From the NCBI RefSeq assembly GCF_001402915.1, contig NZ_CP012945.1:3635501-3699500 (forward strand): a stretch of 64,000 nucleotides of DNA, in the 5' to 3' direction. A program made the position numbers and the translations under genes. The notes beneath the pieces were generated by a model. It saw only the letters and a list, made by a program, of their open reading frames with translations. It did not search any database and was not told where the DNA came from. This document shows positions 43,879 through 53,373 of this stretch, in pieces (positions within the stretch are counted from its first letter, which is position 1; the number at the start of each line of letters is the position of its first letter). The DNA is from Devosia sp. A16. GTDB taxonomy: Bacteria > Pseudomonadota > Alphaproteobacteria > Rhizobiales > Devosiaceae.

Positions 43879-45210
43879 TCAGCGGGTCACCGAATTGCCG
43901 GCGAGCGTGACGTGCGGATATTTCGCGGCGTCCTGCACCAGATCTTCGCTGACGACCCGGTCCCCTTCCATCCCGACGATGGCGTGCTCCAGCGGAGCGT
44001 TGACGATGTTGCCGGTGATGGTGACCGGGCCGGGTGAGGGGTTCTTCACCACGCTGACGCCGATGCCGGTGCCGGTGGCGTAAAGCACGTTGTCGGCGAT
44101 GATCACATCGCGCAGGAAGGTGCCGCGGCCGGCGAGGATGCCGACCCCCGGAACATTGTCGATGCTGTTGCCGGAGATGCTGGTTTCTGCCTCGGCATAG
44201 ATTCCGAAAGGTCGCGCATCTGGGTTCACGTCCGAGCGCGAGCGGATGTTGCGCACGATGTTGCCCGAGCAGACCGCGAGCCGCCCGCCGGAATCGAGGT
44301 TGGTGATCGAAATGCCGCCGGCAGCGCCATCGACGATGTTGTTGGAGATGACCGAGCCTGAGAAGGCAAACTCGGAGAAGATCGCCACCTCGCCGGAATT
44401 GCGGCAGACATTGCCGGTGACGGCGACATTGCCGGTCGAATTGAGCCGCACCGCGGTGAACCGGCAATCGGTGATCTGGTTGTTGGCGACGATCACGTCG
44501 TTGCAGCGGAAGATGCTGATGCCATTGCCGTTCTGGCCGTTGCCGCCATTGGTCGCGCCGATGCCGGTGATGGTGTTGCCGGTGATGAGCGAGCCGTCGT
44601 GACGCGGCTTGCTGCCCCAGATCAGGAAACCGCCATTGCCGCACTTGGTGACGCGGTTGGTGGTGATGTTCAGTCCACGTCCATCGACCGAGAAGATCGC
44701 GGCCAGCGCGTGCCCGGTGAAATCGCAATCCTCGATATCGGCGCCCGCATCACGAACGGCGAGGCCGTTGGCCGCCCCGCCGACGAAACTGCAGTTGCTC
44801 AGCGTGACATGATCGCTCGCTTCGATCTCCACCAGCCCGCGATCGGCGCCCGAGGGGCCGCCATTGCCGCGGGTGAAAGTGACGCCGGCGAAGCTGACAT
44901 GGGCGCTGCCGGCGATACGGAATACCGGCGCCTCGCCGGCCGCCGCGAGGATGGTGCCGCCGGGAATTCCGGTGACCACGACATTGCTCGGCACCTGCAG
45001 GTTCTGCACGTAGTAGCTGCCGGAAGGCAGGAACAATGGCCGGCCTTCGGCAGCGGCGCGCAGCAGCGCTTCCTGCATCGGTCCGCTCTGGTCGTCGAGG
45101 CTGCCTGGGCTGAGGTTCAGCGTCGTCGAGTCGAGCGACTGCGCCCTGACCCCGCCGACGAACGGCAGGGCGGCAAGTCCGACGAGAATGTGACGGCGGC
45201 TCAGACGCAT
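43879..45210 (-). CDS. Tat-exported right-handed beta-helix repeat protein (TIGR03808-like)
   Basis: A 443-residue protein with a twin-arginine signal at the very N terminus (RLSRRHILVGLAALPFVGG). It is followed by many parallel beta-helix rungs with NxITG, NNxI and NxV spacing from about residue 100 to the end, as in TIGR03808. Family function is not known; beta-helix exoproteins often bind or cleave polysaccharide. The ATG at 45208-45210 was chosen because it puts the RR motif at residue 4-5; the frame is open 15 codons further upstream. Confidence 0.82.
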   Translation of the reverse strand: MRLSRRHILVGLAALPFVGGVRAQSLDSTTLNLSPGSLDDQSGPMQEALLRAAAEGRPLFLPSGSYYVQNLQVPSNVVVTGIPGGTILAAAGEAPVFRIAGSAHVSFAGVTFTRGNGGPSGADRGLVEIEASDHVTLSNCSFVGGAANGLAVRDAGADIEDCDFTGHALAAIFSVDGRGLNITTNRVTKCGNGGFLIWGSKPRHDGSLITGNTITGIGATNGGNGQNGNGISIFRCNDVIVANNQITDCRFTAVRLNSTGNVAVTGNVCRNSGEVAIFSEFAFSGSVISNNIVDGAAGGISITNLDSGGRLAVCSGNIVRNIRSRSDVNPDARPFGIYAEAETSISGNSIDNVPGVGILAGRGTFLRDVIIADNVLYATGTGIGVSVVKNPSPGPVTITGNIVNAPLEHAIVGMEGDRVVSEDLVQDAAKYPHVTLAGNSVTR

Positions 45211-45401
45211 GGCGGTGAGTGTAAGGGGGCAACGGGGGCTTTGGGAATTGCCCAATCCGGCAGCTTCCCCAGCCTATGTGGGATTGAAACCTACCGCATC
45301 AGCACCCAACGGCATGCGACACGACGGCCCGCTTTCATTTGGCAGCCCATGCTGCCGCCGGTATACAGTCGGCAACCGGCCATCGAATCCAGTGAGGCGT
45401 C

Positions 45402-46919
45402 ATGCTCCTTCCCGACAAGATCTATCTCGGTCAAAGCGCGCGTCCGGAGTACCTGGCGCTCAAATACGGCAACCGGCACGGGCTGGTGACCGGCGCTACG
45501 GGCACCGGCAAGACCGTGACGCTGCAGTCGATCGCCGAGGGCTTTTCGGCCGCCGGCGTCCCGGTGTTCGCCGCCGACATCAAGGGCGATCTTTCGGGCA
45601 TCGCCAACATGGGCAAGATGCTCGATTGGCAGGTGAAGCGGGCTCAGGAGATCGGTTTCACCGACTATGCCCCGGACAAGTTTCCCACCATCTTCTGGGA
45701 TCTGTTCGGCCGGCAGGGACACCCGGTGCGGACCACCATCTCCGAAATGGGGCCGCTGTTGCTGAGCCGCATCCTCGACCTCAACGATACCCAGGAAGGC
45801 GTGCTGAACATTGCCTTCAAATATGCCGACGACAACGGCCTGCTGCTGCTCGATCTGAAGGATCTGCGCGCGCTTCTGGTGGAAATCGCCAACAACGCCA
45901 AGGACATCTCGGTCCAGTACGGCAACGTCGCCTCCGCTACCGTGGGCGCCGTGCAGCGCGCCCTGCTGGTGCTCGAGCAGCAGGGGGGCGATCAGTTCTT
46001 CGGGGAGCGGGCGCTCGACATCCGCGACCTGATGCGCACCACCACCGACGGCAAGGGCTATGTCTCGATCCTTGCCGCGGACGAACTGATGCGGGCGCCC
46101 CGGCTCTACGCGACCTTCCTGTTGTGGCTGATGTCGGAGCTGTTCGAAGTGTTGCCGGAAGTGGGTGATCCCGACAAGCCCAAGCTGGTGTTCTTCTTCG
46201 ACGAAGCCCACCTGCTGTTCGACGATGCGCCCAAGGCGCTGGTCGACAAGGTGGAGCAGGTGGTCAAGCTGGTGCGCTCCAAGGGCGTCGGGGTGTATTT
46301 CGTGACCCAGAATCCGGTCGATATTCCGGATTCGGTGCTCGCCCAGTTGTCGAACCGCGTGCAGCACGCCCTGAGGGCTTATACTCCCAAGGAGCAGAAG
46401 GCGGTGCGGATGGCGGCGGACTCGTTCCGCCCCAACCCGGCCTTTTCCACTGCCGAGGTGATCACCCAGCTCGGCACCGGCGAGGCGCTGGTTTCCGTGC
46501 TCGAAGACAAGGGCGTGCCCTCGATCGTCGGCCGGACCCTGATCCGGCCGCCGTCGGGCCAGGTCGGACCGCTCCTGCCTGAGGAGCGTCGCGCAGTGAT
46601 CGCCAATTCGCCGGTAGCCGGGGTCTACGACACGGTGGTCGACCGCGAGTCGGCGTTCGAGGTCCTGACCAAGAAGACCCAGGAGCGCCAGGCCAGCGAG
46701 GCCGCGGCCAAGCAGGCCGAGCTCGACGCCAGGCAGGCGCAGGCCGACGCCAAGGCGGCGGCGGCGCAGGAACGCGCCGATCGTGCCGCCCAGCCGCGCC
46801 GCTCGACCCGGCAGACCCCGACCGAGGCGGCGATCACCTCGTTCAGCCGCACCATGGCGAACGGCCTCGGCAAGGCGCTGCTGCGCGGGATCCTCGGTGG
46901 CCTCACTCGTGGCCGCTAA
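45402..46919 (+). CDS. HerA-like helicase/ATPase (DUF853)
   Basis: P-loop ATPase of the HerA/FtsK superfamily, 505 residues, DUF853. The N terminus reads [14 protein letters not shown], Walker A is [11 protein letters not shown] (about residues 30-40) and Walker [13 protein letters not shown]. The sensor region is [13 protein letters not shown], and an Ala/Lys/Gln-rich coiled tail runs from about 430 to 475. Such proteins pump or remodel DNA; this subgroup has not been assigned a cellular role. The next gene starts 11 nt inside its end. It diverges from the beta-helix gene across 191 nt. Confidence 0.85.
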   Translation: MLLPDKIYLGQSARPEYLALKYGNRHGLVTGATGTGKTVTLQSIAEGFSAAGVPVFAADIKGDLSGIANMGKMLDWQVKRAQEIGFTDYAPDKFPTIFWDLFGRQGHPVRTTISEMGPLLLSRILDLNDTQEGVLNIAFKYADDNGLLLLDLKDLRALLVEIANNAKDISVQYGNVASATVGAVQRALLVLEQQGGDQFFGERALDIRDLMRTTTDGKGYVSILAADELMRAPRLYATFLLWLMSELFEVLPEVGDPDKPKLVFFFDEAHLLFDDAPKALVDKVEQVVKLVRSKGVGVYFVTQNPVDIPDSVLAQLSNRVQHALRAYTPKEQKAVRMAADSFRPNPAFSTAEVITQLGTGEALVSVLEDKGVPSIVGRTLIRPPSGQVGPLLPEERRAVIANSPVAGVYDTVVDRESAFEVLTKKTQERQASEAAAKQAELDARQAQADAKAAAAQERADRAAQPRRSTRQTPTEAAITSFSRTMANGLGKALLRGILGGLTRGR

Positions 46920-47475
46920 CGTCGCGCAGAACCACCCGGCGCTGGCGGTCTTCGCTTCCGACAAGGGCCCCGGCGATGCCGAGCGCAGTTCGCTGATGTC
47001 GCAGGCCGGCACGCTGCTGGCGCGCCACGGGGCCAGGATCATCTGCCTCGCCGACGAAACGCTCGACAATATCCCGCTGATCACCAGCGCCCGCGCCGCC
47101 GGTGGCGAGGTTCTGATCGTCGCAGACGCAGCATTCCGGGCGCCGGCCGCACTGGCCGAGGTGCCGGTGGAACGGATCGACGATCCGGAAGCGCGGGTGA
47201 AGCGCGTTGGCGAACTGGCGCAGGGCTTTGTCGGCCTGCCGGGCTCGCTGGCCTCGGCCGCAGCGCTCTATCGCACCTGGGTGCGGGCGGGCGCCGGCGC
47301 CGGCGGCAAGCCGGTGGTGCTGCTCAACCATCACCGGGCCTTCGAGGCGATGCGCGGCATGGCTACCGATATCCTCAGCCATTCGGTGTCCCATGCCGAC
47401 CGGGTGGTGGTATTCACCGACAATGTCGAAGACCTCTGGAACAAGGTCGCCTGGGCGCTGAACGTCACGGCCTAG
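46909..47475 (+). CDS. LOG-like Rossmann protein with degenerate phosphate loop
   Basis: A 188-residue protein that looks like the LOG/lysine-decarboxylase-like Rossmann fold: a Rossmann start [21 protein letters not shown], and a region near residue 105-120 ([16 protein letters not shown]) in place of the usual PGGxGTxxE. The catalytic Glu and Thr are absent, so cytokinin-type nucleoside 5'-monophosphate hydrolase activity is unlikely. It overlaps the HerA-like gene by 11 nt (GTG start at 46909), implying co-translation. Family assignment is tentative. Confidence 0.55.
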   Translation: MAANVAQNHPALAVFASDKGPGDAERSSLMSQAGTLLARHGARIICLADETLDNIPLITSARAAGGEVLIVADAAFRAPAALAEVPVERIDDPEARVKRVGELAQGFVGLPGSLASAAALYRTWVRAGAGAGGKPVVLLNHHRAFEAMRGMATDILSHSVSHADRVVVFTDNVEDLWNKVAWALNVTA

Positions 47476-47566
47476 GCGCACCCGCTCGCCAAACCACACC
47501 TGCCATCGTCCCCGCGTCGAGGATCAGCCGGTCCTGGCTGGTCGGGCCGACAGCCGCGAGCACATG

Positions 47567-47947
47567 CTAGGGGCAAATATGGAGGTGCTCGCGCTCCTCG
47601 TCCGAGCTGAAGCCCATCCCCCAGTTCCGCATGCTGAGCAGGACCGGCTCGAGCGAACGGCCCAGGTCCGTCAGCTCATATTCGACCCGTGGGGGCACTT
47701 CTGGATAGACGATGCGATTGATCACCCCGTCCCGCTCCAGTTCGCGCAGTTGCAGCGTCACCATGCGCGCCGTCGCGTTGGGCACCATCCGGCACAGCGC
47801 GTTGAAGCGCAACTTGCCGCCGAGCAGGTGAAACAGGATCACCGGCTTCCACAGACCTCCGATGACCGAAAGCGTCACTTCCACTGCACAACCGGTGCGG
47901 CGGGCCCGGCGGCGCGGGCGGGTCAGGATAGGGGTGCTATCATTCAT
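47567..47947 (-). CDS. HxlR-family transcriptional regulator
   Basis: MarR-like winged-helix regulator of the HxlR/YodB/HypR group, 126 residues. Members often sense quinones or aldehydes through a conserved N-terminal Cys, here in RTGCAVEVTLSVIGGLWKPV. The recognition helix region is NATARMVTLQLRELERDG, with wing RVEYELTDLGRSL. It is divergent from the quinone-oxidoreductase-type gene at 48030, with a GTAC-rich site between them, a classic regulator-target pair. The ATG at 47945-47947 starts it. Confidence 0.88.
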   Translation of the reverse strand: MNDSTPILTRPRRRARRTGCAVEVTLSVIGGLWKPVILFHLLGGKLRFNALCRMVPNATARMVTLQLRELERDGVINRIVYPEVPPRVEYELTDLGRSLEPVLLSMRNWGMGFSSDEEREHLHICP

Positions 47948-47951
47948 GATA

Positions 47952-47974
47952 GTACATGTTGCCTTTGTACGTAC
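47952..47974. promoter_or_regulatory. Candidate HxlR operator
   Basis: The 23-nt segment holds GTAC at 47952, 47967 and 47971, forming an inverted pair GTACATGTTG/CTTTGTAC. HxlR/YodB sites are short inverted repeats of this layout, and the position, directly ahead of the regulator ATG and of the divergent oxidoreductase, is right for self-repression. Confidence 0.5.
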
Positions 47975-48029
47975 TGGTCCCGGATGCATTGAAGCCCTAG
48001 CTAGGCCGGGAAACAAGAGGAACGTGCAA

Positions 48030-49016
48030 ATGAAAGCTGCCTGGTTTTCCACCAAGGGTGCCGCCCGCGACGTATTGCAGGTCGGCGAGTTGCCCACGCC
48101 ACAGCCGGGGCCCGGCGAAGTGCTGATCCGCGTCCGGGCCTCGGGGGTCAATCCCTCCGACACCAAGGGTCGCAGCGGCAGCGGCGCACCGGCTTTCGCG
48201 AAGGTCGTGCCCAATCAGGACGGCGCCGGTGAGATCGTCGCCGTGGGTTCGCCGGAGCTCGACCACCGGATCGGTGAGCGCGTCTGGTTCTATGAATCCC
48301 AGCTTGGCCGCTGGAACGGCTCAGCTGCCGAATATACGACGCTCCCCGCCTGGAAGGCTGTCCACCTGCCCGACAGCGTCAGCTTCGACGAGGGCGCCTG
48401 CCTCGGCATCCCCGCCATGACCGCCTATCGCTGTGTCTTCGTCGATGGTCCTGTCACTGGCAAAACCGTCTTTGTGTCCGGCGGTGCCGGCGCGGTCGGC
48501 CGCTACGCCATCCAGTTCGCCAAACTCGGCGGTGCCCGGGTCATCGCCTCGGTCGGCAATGATGCGGCCGCCGCGTCGGCCACGGCGGCCGGCGCCGATC
48601 TGGTCCTCAACCGCCATACCGATGATCTGCCCGCCCGGGTTGCCGCCTTCACCGGCGACAGCAAGGGCAGGGGCGTCGACCGCTTCATCGAAGTCGCCTT
48701 TGGCGCCAATCTCGAGCTGATCGGCAGGACTCTGGCGCCCAACGGCGTCGTCGCCACCTATGCCAGCGATAGCGTGCCTCAGCCCACCCTGCCGTTCTGG
48801 CCGATGATCTTTCTCGATGCCACCATCCGCTTCGTGCTGGTCTATGTGATGCCTGCCGAGGCCCACCGCGAAGCCGCTGCCGGCATCAACGCCGCGCTCG
48901 AGGCCAACCAGCTCACCCATCAGATCGGTCGCGTGCTGACCCTCGACGATATCGTTGCCGCTCACGAAGCCGTCGAACTCGGCGAACCCGGCAAGACGAT
49001 CATTTCGCTGGGCTGA
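48030..49016 (+). CDS. Quinone oxidoreductase-like protein (zinc-free MDR family)
   Basis: NADPH-dependent medium-chain dehydrogenase/reductase of 328 residues, QOR type. The GroES-like N-terminal domain opens MKAAWFSTKGAARDVLQVGE; the Rossmann loop is SGGAGAVGRYAIQFAKLGGA (about residues 150-169). No zinc-site Cys cluster is present. Such enzymes reduce quinones or enoyl compounds, consistent with control by the divergent HxlR regulator. ATG at 48030 has AAGAGG upstream. Confidence 0.88.
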   Translation: MKAAWFSTKGAARDVLQVGELPTPQPGPGEVLIRVRASGVNPSDTKGRSGSGAPAFAKVVPNQDGAGEIVAVGSPELDHRIGERVWFYESQLGRWNGSAAEYTTLPAWKAVHLPDSVSFDEGACLGIPAMTAYRCVFVDGPVTGKTVFVSGGAGAVGRYAIQFAKLGGARVIASVGNDAAAASATAAGADLVLNRHTDDLPARVAAFTGDSKGRGVDRFIEVAFGANLELIGRTLAPNGVVATYASDSVPQPTLPFWPMIFLDATIRFVLVYVMPAEAHREAAAGINAALEANQLTHQIGRVLTLDDIVAAHEAVELGEPGKTIISLG

Positions 49017-49078
49017 CGCAACAACCCTGATGGCCCGCCGGACAAGGAGGGCCGATCACGGGGCGCGGAGCCCGGCTG

Positions 49079-49585
49079 TCAGTGCGTCGGCAGCGGTCGC
49101 TCACGCGTCCACAGCGGAATGACGTTGCCGTACTGCGAGAAGTCCGGGCGGCGGCCCGGCAGGGGCCGCGCCTGGCGATTGCCGCTACGGCTCGCTGCGC
49201 GCCGCGCCAGCCGGGATTGCACCCGCTCCAACAGGTACTTCGGCGACATCGGCTTGACGATCACCTCGTCGATGCCCGAGGCGATGCACAGCGACTTGGT
49301 CTCGGGCGAAACGACGCTGGCGAGCGCAATCACCTGGTAGTCGTGTTGCGGGATGCTCTCGTCGGCGCGGAGATCCCGGCTGACCCGGTCGGCCCGCGCC
49401 GACGCGCTGTCGAAATCGATCACCACGACATCGACCGGGGCAAGCCGCATATACGTGATCAGCGCCAGCTCCGACTCGAAGGGACGCACCCGGAAGCTCG
49501 GAATCGAAGCCAGGACCATGCTCAGAATGGAGCTCAGCGCCGGGTTCGCGACAAGGACAGCTATGGTGCGGACTGGTTCGGCCAA
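49079..49585 (-). CDS. Receiver-like protein lacking the acidic pair (pseudo-receiver)
   Basis: A 168-residue protein with a CheY-like fold (residues 5-125) and an Arg/Pro-rich tail. The phospho-acceptor-like Asp sits in DVVVIDFDSA, and VIALAS plus IVKPMSPKYLLERV fit the switch Ser and Lys. After the first strand (IAVLVANPALS) the usual two acidic Mg2+-binding residues are missing, so phosphorylation may be lost. No histidine kinase gene is adjacent. The frame is preceded by AT-rich sequence around 49600-49640, likely the promoter. Confidence 0.7.
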   Translation of the reverse strand: MAEPVRTIAVLVANPALSSILSMVLASIPSFRVRPFESELALITYMRLAPVDVVVIDFDSASARADRVSRDLRADESIPQHDYQVIALASVVSPETKSLCIASGIDEVIVKPMSPKYLLERVQSRLARRAASRSGNRQARPLPGRRPDFSQYGNVIPLWTRERPLPTH

Positions 49586-49721
49586 AGTCTCGCGACGCTC
49601 CCAATGGTTAATCGACTGTTACCATTGCGTGACGATCGGCGGAAGCCGCAGCAAATGCGCATATCGCGTTTTTTCCGGTCCTGCTGACGCGGCGAGCCAC
49701 CGCCTTGTTGCGCAAGAAGAA

Positions 49722-49743
49722 AGGGCCCGCCGAAGCGGGCCCT
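49722..49743 (-). terminator. Rho-independent terminator of sodB
   Basis: On the minus strand, a perfect stem AGGGCCCGC with a TTCG loop is followed by a T-rich stretch (complement of 49713-49721). It lies 20 nt after the sodB stop. The same stem ends no plus-strand gene. Confidence 0.85.
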
Positions 49744-49762
49744 GCATGCGATCGAGGGAAGC

Positions 49763-50371
49763 TTATTTGGCTTCTTCGAACAGGAACTCGACATGTTCCC
49801 AGTTCACCAGGTTGTCGAACCAGGCCTCGAGGTATTTCGGGCGCGCGTTGCGATAGTCGATGTAGTAGGAGTGCTCCCACACATCGACGCCGAGCAGCGG
49901 CTTGGCGTTGCCGTGCACCAGCGGCGACTCGCCATTGGCGGTCTTGGTGACCTGCAGCTTGCCGTCCTTGAGCGACAGCCAGGCCCAGCCCGAACCGAAC
50001 TGGGTGGTGCCGGCATTGATGAAATCGGCGCGGAACTTGTCGAAGCCGCCCAGGTCGGAATCGATCGCCTTGAGCAGGGCTGCCGGTACCTTGGAGGCAC
50101 CGCCGCCGCCATTGGGCTTCATCCAGTTCCAGAAATGCACGTGGTTGTAGTGCTGGCCCAGGTTATTGAACAGGCCCGGATCCTTGCCGAACACTTCCTT
50201 GACCTGGTCTTCGAGCGCCAGCACTTCGAGACCCTTGCCCTCGGCCAGCTTGGTGGCGTTGGTGACATAGGCCTGGTGGTGCTTGTCGTGGTGGAACTCG
50301 AGCGTCTCTTTGCTCATGTACGGGCCGAGCGCGTCATAGGCGTAGGGCAGGGGGGGAAGTTCGTATGCCAT
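49763..50371 (-). CDS. sodB: Superoxide dismutase, Fe/Mn family
   Basis: Converts superoxide to oxygen and hydrogen peroxide. The 202-residue protein has the four metal ligands: His in LEFHHDKHHQAYV, His in GQHYNHVHFWNWM, and Asp/His in DVWEHSYYIDY. The residues around the metal (FGSGWAWL, GNAKPLLG) fit the iron-type group found in alphaproteobacteria, though Fe and Mn use cannot be told apart with certainty. No signal peptide, so cytosolic. Monocistronic, ended by the hairpin at 49722. Confidence 0.95.
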   Translation of the reverse strand: MAYELPPLPYAYDALGPYMSKETLEFHHDKHHQAYVTNATKLAEGKGLEVLALEDQVKEVFGKDPGLFNNLGQHYNHVHFWNWMKPNGGGGASKVPAALLKAIDSDLGGFDKFRADFINAGTTQFGSGWAWLSLKDGKLQVTKTANGESPLVHGNAKPLLGVDVWEHSYYIDYRNARPKYLEAWFDNLVNWEHVEFLFEEAK

Positions 50372-50474
50372 TCTGGATGCCTCCTTGGGGGACAGTCTCT
50401 ATGAGTGTTGGCCGCTGGGCTGGCTCCGATATAGGCCCTTTGGCATTGCTCAACAATTCCCGCTTTGGGTGGAA

Positions 50475-52547
50475 TTATGCCAAACCGACGCAACTGAGCG
50501 CAAAGGCATAGCTCAGGCCGGTCTCCTTGAGCTGGTCGAAGCGGCCCGAGGCGCCGCCATGCCCGGCACCCATATGGGTCTTGAGGTAGAGCGGATTGCC
50601 GTCGGTCTTGCTGGCGCGCAGTTTCGCCACCCACTTGGCCGGCTCCCAGTAGGTGACGCGCGGATCGGTGAGCCCGGCGAGCGCGAAGATCGGCGGGTAG
50701 TCCTTGGCGGCGACCTGCTCGTACGGGGCATAACTGGCAATCCGGTCATAGGCCGTCTTGTCGGTGATCGGGTTGCCCCATTCCGGCCATTCCGGCGGCG
50801 TGAGCGGCAGCGTCTCGTCGAGCATGGTGTTGAGCACGTCGACGAACGGCACCTCGGCGATCACCCCGGCCCACAAGTCGGGGCGCATGTTGGTGACGGC
50901 CCCCATCAGCAGGCCGCCTGCCGAGCCGCCCTCGGCGACGATCTGCTGGCTGCCGGTATAGCCCAGTTCGATCAGCGCCTCGGCGGCGGCGATGAAGTCG
51001 TTGAAGGTGTTGGTCTTGTGTTCGCGACGGCCGTTCTTGTACCAGGCGTAGCCTTTGTCCATACCGCCGCGGATATGCGCCGTGGCGTGGACGAAGCCGC
51101 GATCAACCAGCGAAAGCTTCGACACCGAAAAGCCGGCCGTCAGCGCGTGACCGTAAGCGCCATAGCCATAGAGCAGGGCAGGCGCCTTGCCGTCGAGCTT
51201 TAGGCCCTTGCGATAGAGCAGGGTCACCGGCACGCGCTCGCCATCGCTCGCAGTCGCGAAGATGCGTTTGGTCTCGTAGTCGCCGGGATTGTGCCCTGAG
51301 GGGACCACCTGTTCCTTCAGCAGGGTGCGCTCGCGGGTCACGAGGTCAAGATCGTAGGTGCGCGATGGCGTGGTCGGCGACGAATAGGTGAAGCGGATGG
51401 TGCTGGTGTCGAACTCGTAGCCGGCGGCCATGCCGAGCGCATAGGCCTCCTCGTCGAATTTCACCGTCCACTCCTCGCCGTCGTCGAGGTTGCGCACCAC
51501 GATGCGCGGCAGCCCCTCGGAGCGTTCGAGCCGGACCAGGTGGTGGCTGAGCAGGATGATGTCGAGGATCAGCACGCCGGGCCGGTGCGGCACCAGGTCG
51601 ATCCAGTTCTCTGCGGCCGGATTGTCGGCGTCGACGGTGACGATCTTGAAGTCCTCGGCGCCGTCGGCGTTGGTAAGGATGTAGAACACCCCGTCGCGGT
51701 CCTCGACGTCATACTCGCGGTCGACAAGGCGCGGCGAAACCAGTTTCGGTGCACCTCCGGTGCGGGTGTCGATCAACCAGAATTCCGACGTCTGGTGGTC
51801 ATGCGCGTCGATGACGATGTAGTTGCGGCTGAGCGTCTCGTCGACGCCGACGAAAAAGCCGGGGTCCTTCTCTTCGTAGACGATCTCGTCATCGGCCTGC
51901 GGCGTGCCGAGCACGTGGCGGCGCACGCGGAAGGGGCGATGATTGTCGTCATACTCGGAGTAGTAGATGGCACTCGAGTCGGCCGACCACACGCCACCGC
52001 CGGCGACATCCTCGATGATCTCGCCGGTGTCCTGGCCGGTGGCGAGGTCGCGGATATGCAGAGTGTAGAACTCCGAGCCCTGTCGGTCGGCGCTCCAGGC
52101 GAGCAGGCGGTGCGAAGGGTCGTGGTCGCCGCCGCCGAAGCCGAAATAGCCGTCGCCTGCCTCGATATTGCAGTCTAGCAGGATCTGCTCCGTGCCGCCC
52201 TCGCGCGGCGTACGGACGAGGATCGGATACTGCTTTCCTTCCTCCATGCGCGAATTGTAGGCCCAGGGACCGTCGGCGGACGGGATGCCGCTCTCGTCCT
52301 CTTTGATGCGGCCGCGGATCTCCCGGTAGATCTTGTCGACCAGCGCCTCGTGCGGGGTCTCGAAGGCCTCGGCGAAGTAGGCGTTTTCCGCTTCGATATA
52401 GCCGCGAATGTCGGCGGGCAGGGTTGCAGGATCCTGCATCACCTCCTGCCAGTTCTCGGCCCGGAGCCAGTGATAGGGATCCTGCCGGGTGATGCCATGA
52501 TGGGTCGTGGCATGCTGGCGGCGTTCGGCGACGGGTGGAATGGGCAT
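50475..52547 (-). CDS. ptrB: Oligopeptidase B (S9 prolyl oligopeptidase family)
   Basis: Cytosolic serine peptidase that cuts short peptides after basic residues; 690 residues from the ATG at 52545-52547. The N-terminal beta-propeller domain (about residues 60-400) begins with VAERRQHATTHHGITRQDPY. The catalytic triad is Ser in EGGSAGG, Asp in TDPRV and His in GHGGASGR at the C terminus. The start was chosen to exclude a non-homologous upstream extension. It stands alone between sodB and a palindromic repeat. Confidence 0.9.
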   Translation of the reverse strand: MPIPPVAERRQHATTHHGITRQDPYHWLRAENWQEVMQDPATLPADIRGYIEAENAYFAEAFETPHEALVDKIYREIRGRIKEDESGIPSADGPWAYNSRMEEGKQYPILVRTPREGGTEQILLDCNIEAGDGYFGFGGGDHDPSHRLLAWSADRQGSEFYTLHIRDLATGQDTGEIIEDVAGGGVWSADSSAIYYSEYDDNHRPFRVRRHVLGTPQADDEIVYEEKDPGFFVGVDETLSRNYIVIDAHDHQTSEFWLIDTRTGGAPKLVSPRLVDREYDVEDRDGVFYILTNADGAEDFKIVTVDADNPAAENWIDLVPHRPGVLILDIILLSHHLVRLERSEGLPRIVVRNLDDGEEWTVKFDEEAYALGMAAGYEFDTSTIRFTYSSPTTPSRTYDLDLVTRERTLLKEQVVPSGHNPGDYETKRIFATASDGERVPVTLLYRKGLKLDGKAPALLYGYGAYGHALTAGFSVSKLSLVDRGFVHATAHIRGGMDKGYAWYKNGRREHKTNTFNDFIAAAEALIELGYTGSQQIVAEGGSAGGLLMGAVTNMRPDLWAGVIAEVPFVDVLNTMLDETLPLTPPEWPEWGNPITDKTAYDRIASYAPYEQVAAKDYPPIFALAGLTDPRVTYWEPAKWVAKLRASKTDGNPLYLKTHMGAGHGGASGRFDQLKETGLSYAFALSCVGLA

Positions 52548-52616
52548 GGGGGAGGTCTCGAGAAGGGTTGCTGCGAGGTAGTCGCGACGGTGATCGCTTG
52601 TAAAGGACAGGATGCT

Positions 52617-52755
52617 GCCGCGCCGCCTTCTCCCCTCGTGGGGGAAGGTGCCCGAAGTACGGATGAGGGGGTGTCCTCCGCGCACACTTCGTGTTGCAGA
52701 CCGCTCATCCGGCGCTGCGCGCCGCCTCGCGGCGAGGGCGAACGCCCTCGTCCGC
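52617..52755. repeat. Degenerate palindromic repeat region
   Basis: Stretch rich in short inverted repeats: TTCTCCCCTCGTGGGGGAA at the left, then GATGAGGGGGTGTCC, CTCATCCGGCGCTGCGCGCC and GAGGGCGAACGCCCTC. It resembles family D (22808-22939) but is not an exact copy. It lies upstream of both oligopeptidase B and downstream of msrB, where a promoter is also expected. Confidence 0.6.
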
Positions 52756-52801
52756 TGATCACGACGGGAGAAAGGCAGGCGCGCTTGGCGCGGCTGCGTG
52801 C

Positions 52802-53203
52802 TTACGCCTTCGGCTCGAACTGCAGGCTGGTGCCGTTCATGCAGTAGCGTTGCCCCGTCGGGTTGGGGCCGTCAGGGAAGACATGGCCAAGGTGCGCGCC
52901 GCAATTGGCGCAATGGGCTTCGATGCGGACCATGCCGTGCGAACGGTCGATGGTCTGCGCCACCGAGCCCTCGATCGCCGAAAAGAAGCTCGGCCAGCCC
53001 GAACCGGACTCGTATTTGGTGTCGGCGGTGAACAGCTCGGCGCCGCACGAGGCGCAGTGATAGATGCCGTCGCGCTTCTCGGCGTTGTAGATGTGGGACC
53101 AGGGCCGCTCGGTGCCGTGCTCCCTGGCAATGCGATAAAGCTCGGGGGTGAGCGTGGCGCGCCACTCCTCGTCGGACTTCTGAACCTTGAAGGTCTCGCT
53201 CAT
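52802..53203 (-). CDS. msrB: Peptide methionine-(R)-S-oxide reductase
   Basis: Repairs methionine-R-sulfoxide in proteins, 133 residues. Two zinc CxxC pairs are visible in YHCASCGAEL and EAHCANCGAHL, the Trp/Ser-rich SGSGWPSFF, and the catalytic Cys in QRYCMN near the C terminus. No signal peptide, so cytosolic. ATG at 53201-53203; it diverges from the Mrp operon at 53374. Confidence 0.95.
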   Translation of the reverse strand: MSETFKVQKSDEEWRATLTPELYRIAREHGTERPWSHIYNAEKRDGIYHCASCGAELFTADTKYESGSGWPSFFSAIEGSVAQTIDRSHGMVRIEAHCANCGAHLGHVFPDGPNPTGQRYCMNGTSLQFEPKA

Positions 53204-53373
53204 CGGGGAATCTCCGTTGTGCGCTGCATATGGCGATTGCGCCGATCGATCGCAAATCGCCCTTTGCTCACAAAGCTGTGGTGCACATCGCCGCACCTGC
53301 CGGTTTGCCTTGCCGGGGCAGGGTGAGGGGCTAAGGTGACGCAGATGCGAATCCTGCAGGGAGGCGGACCCGG

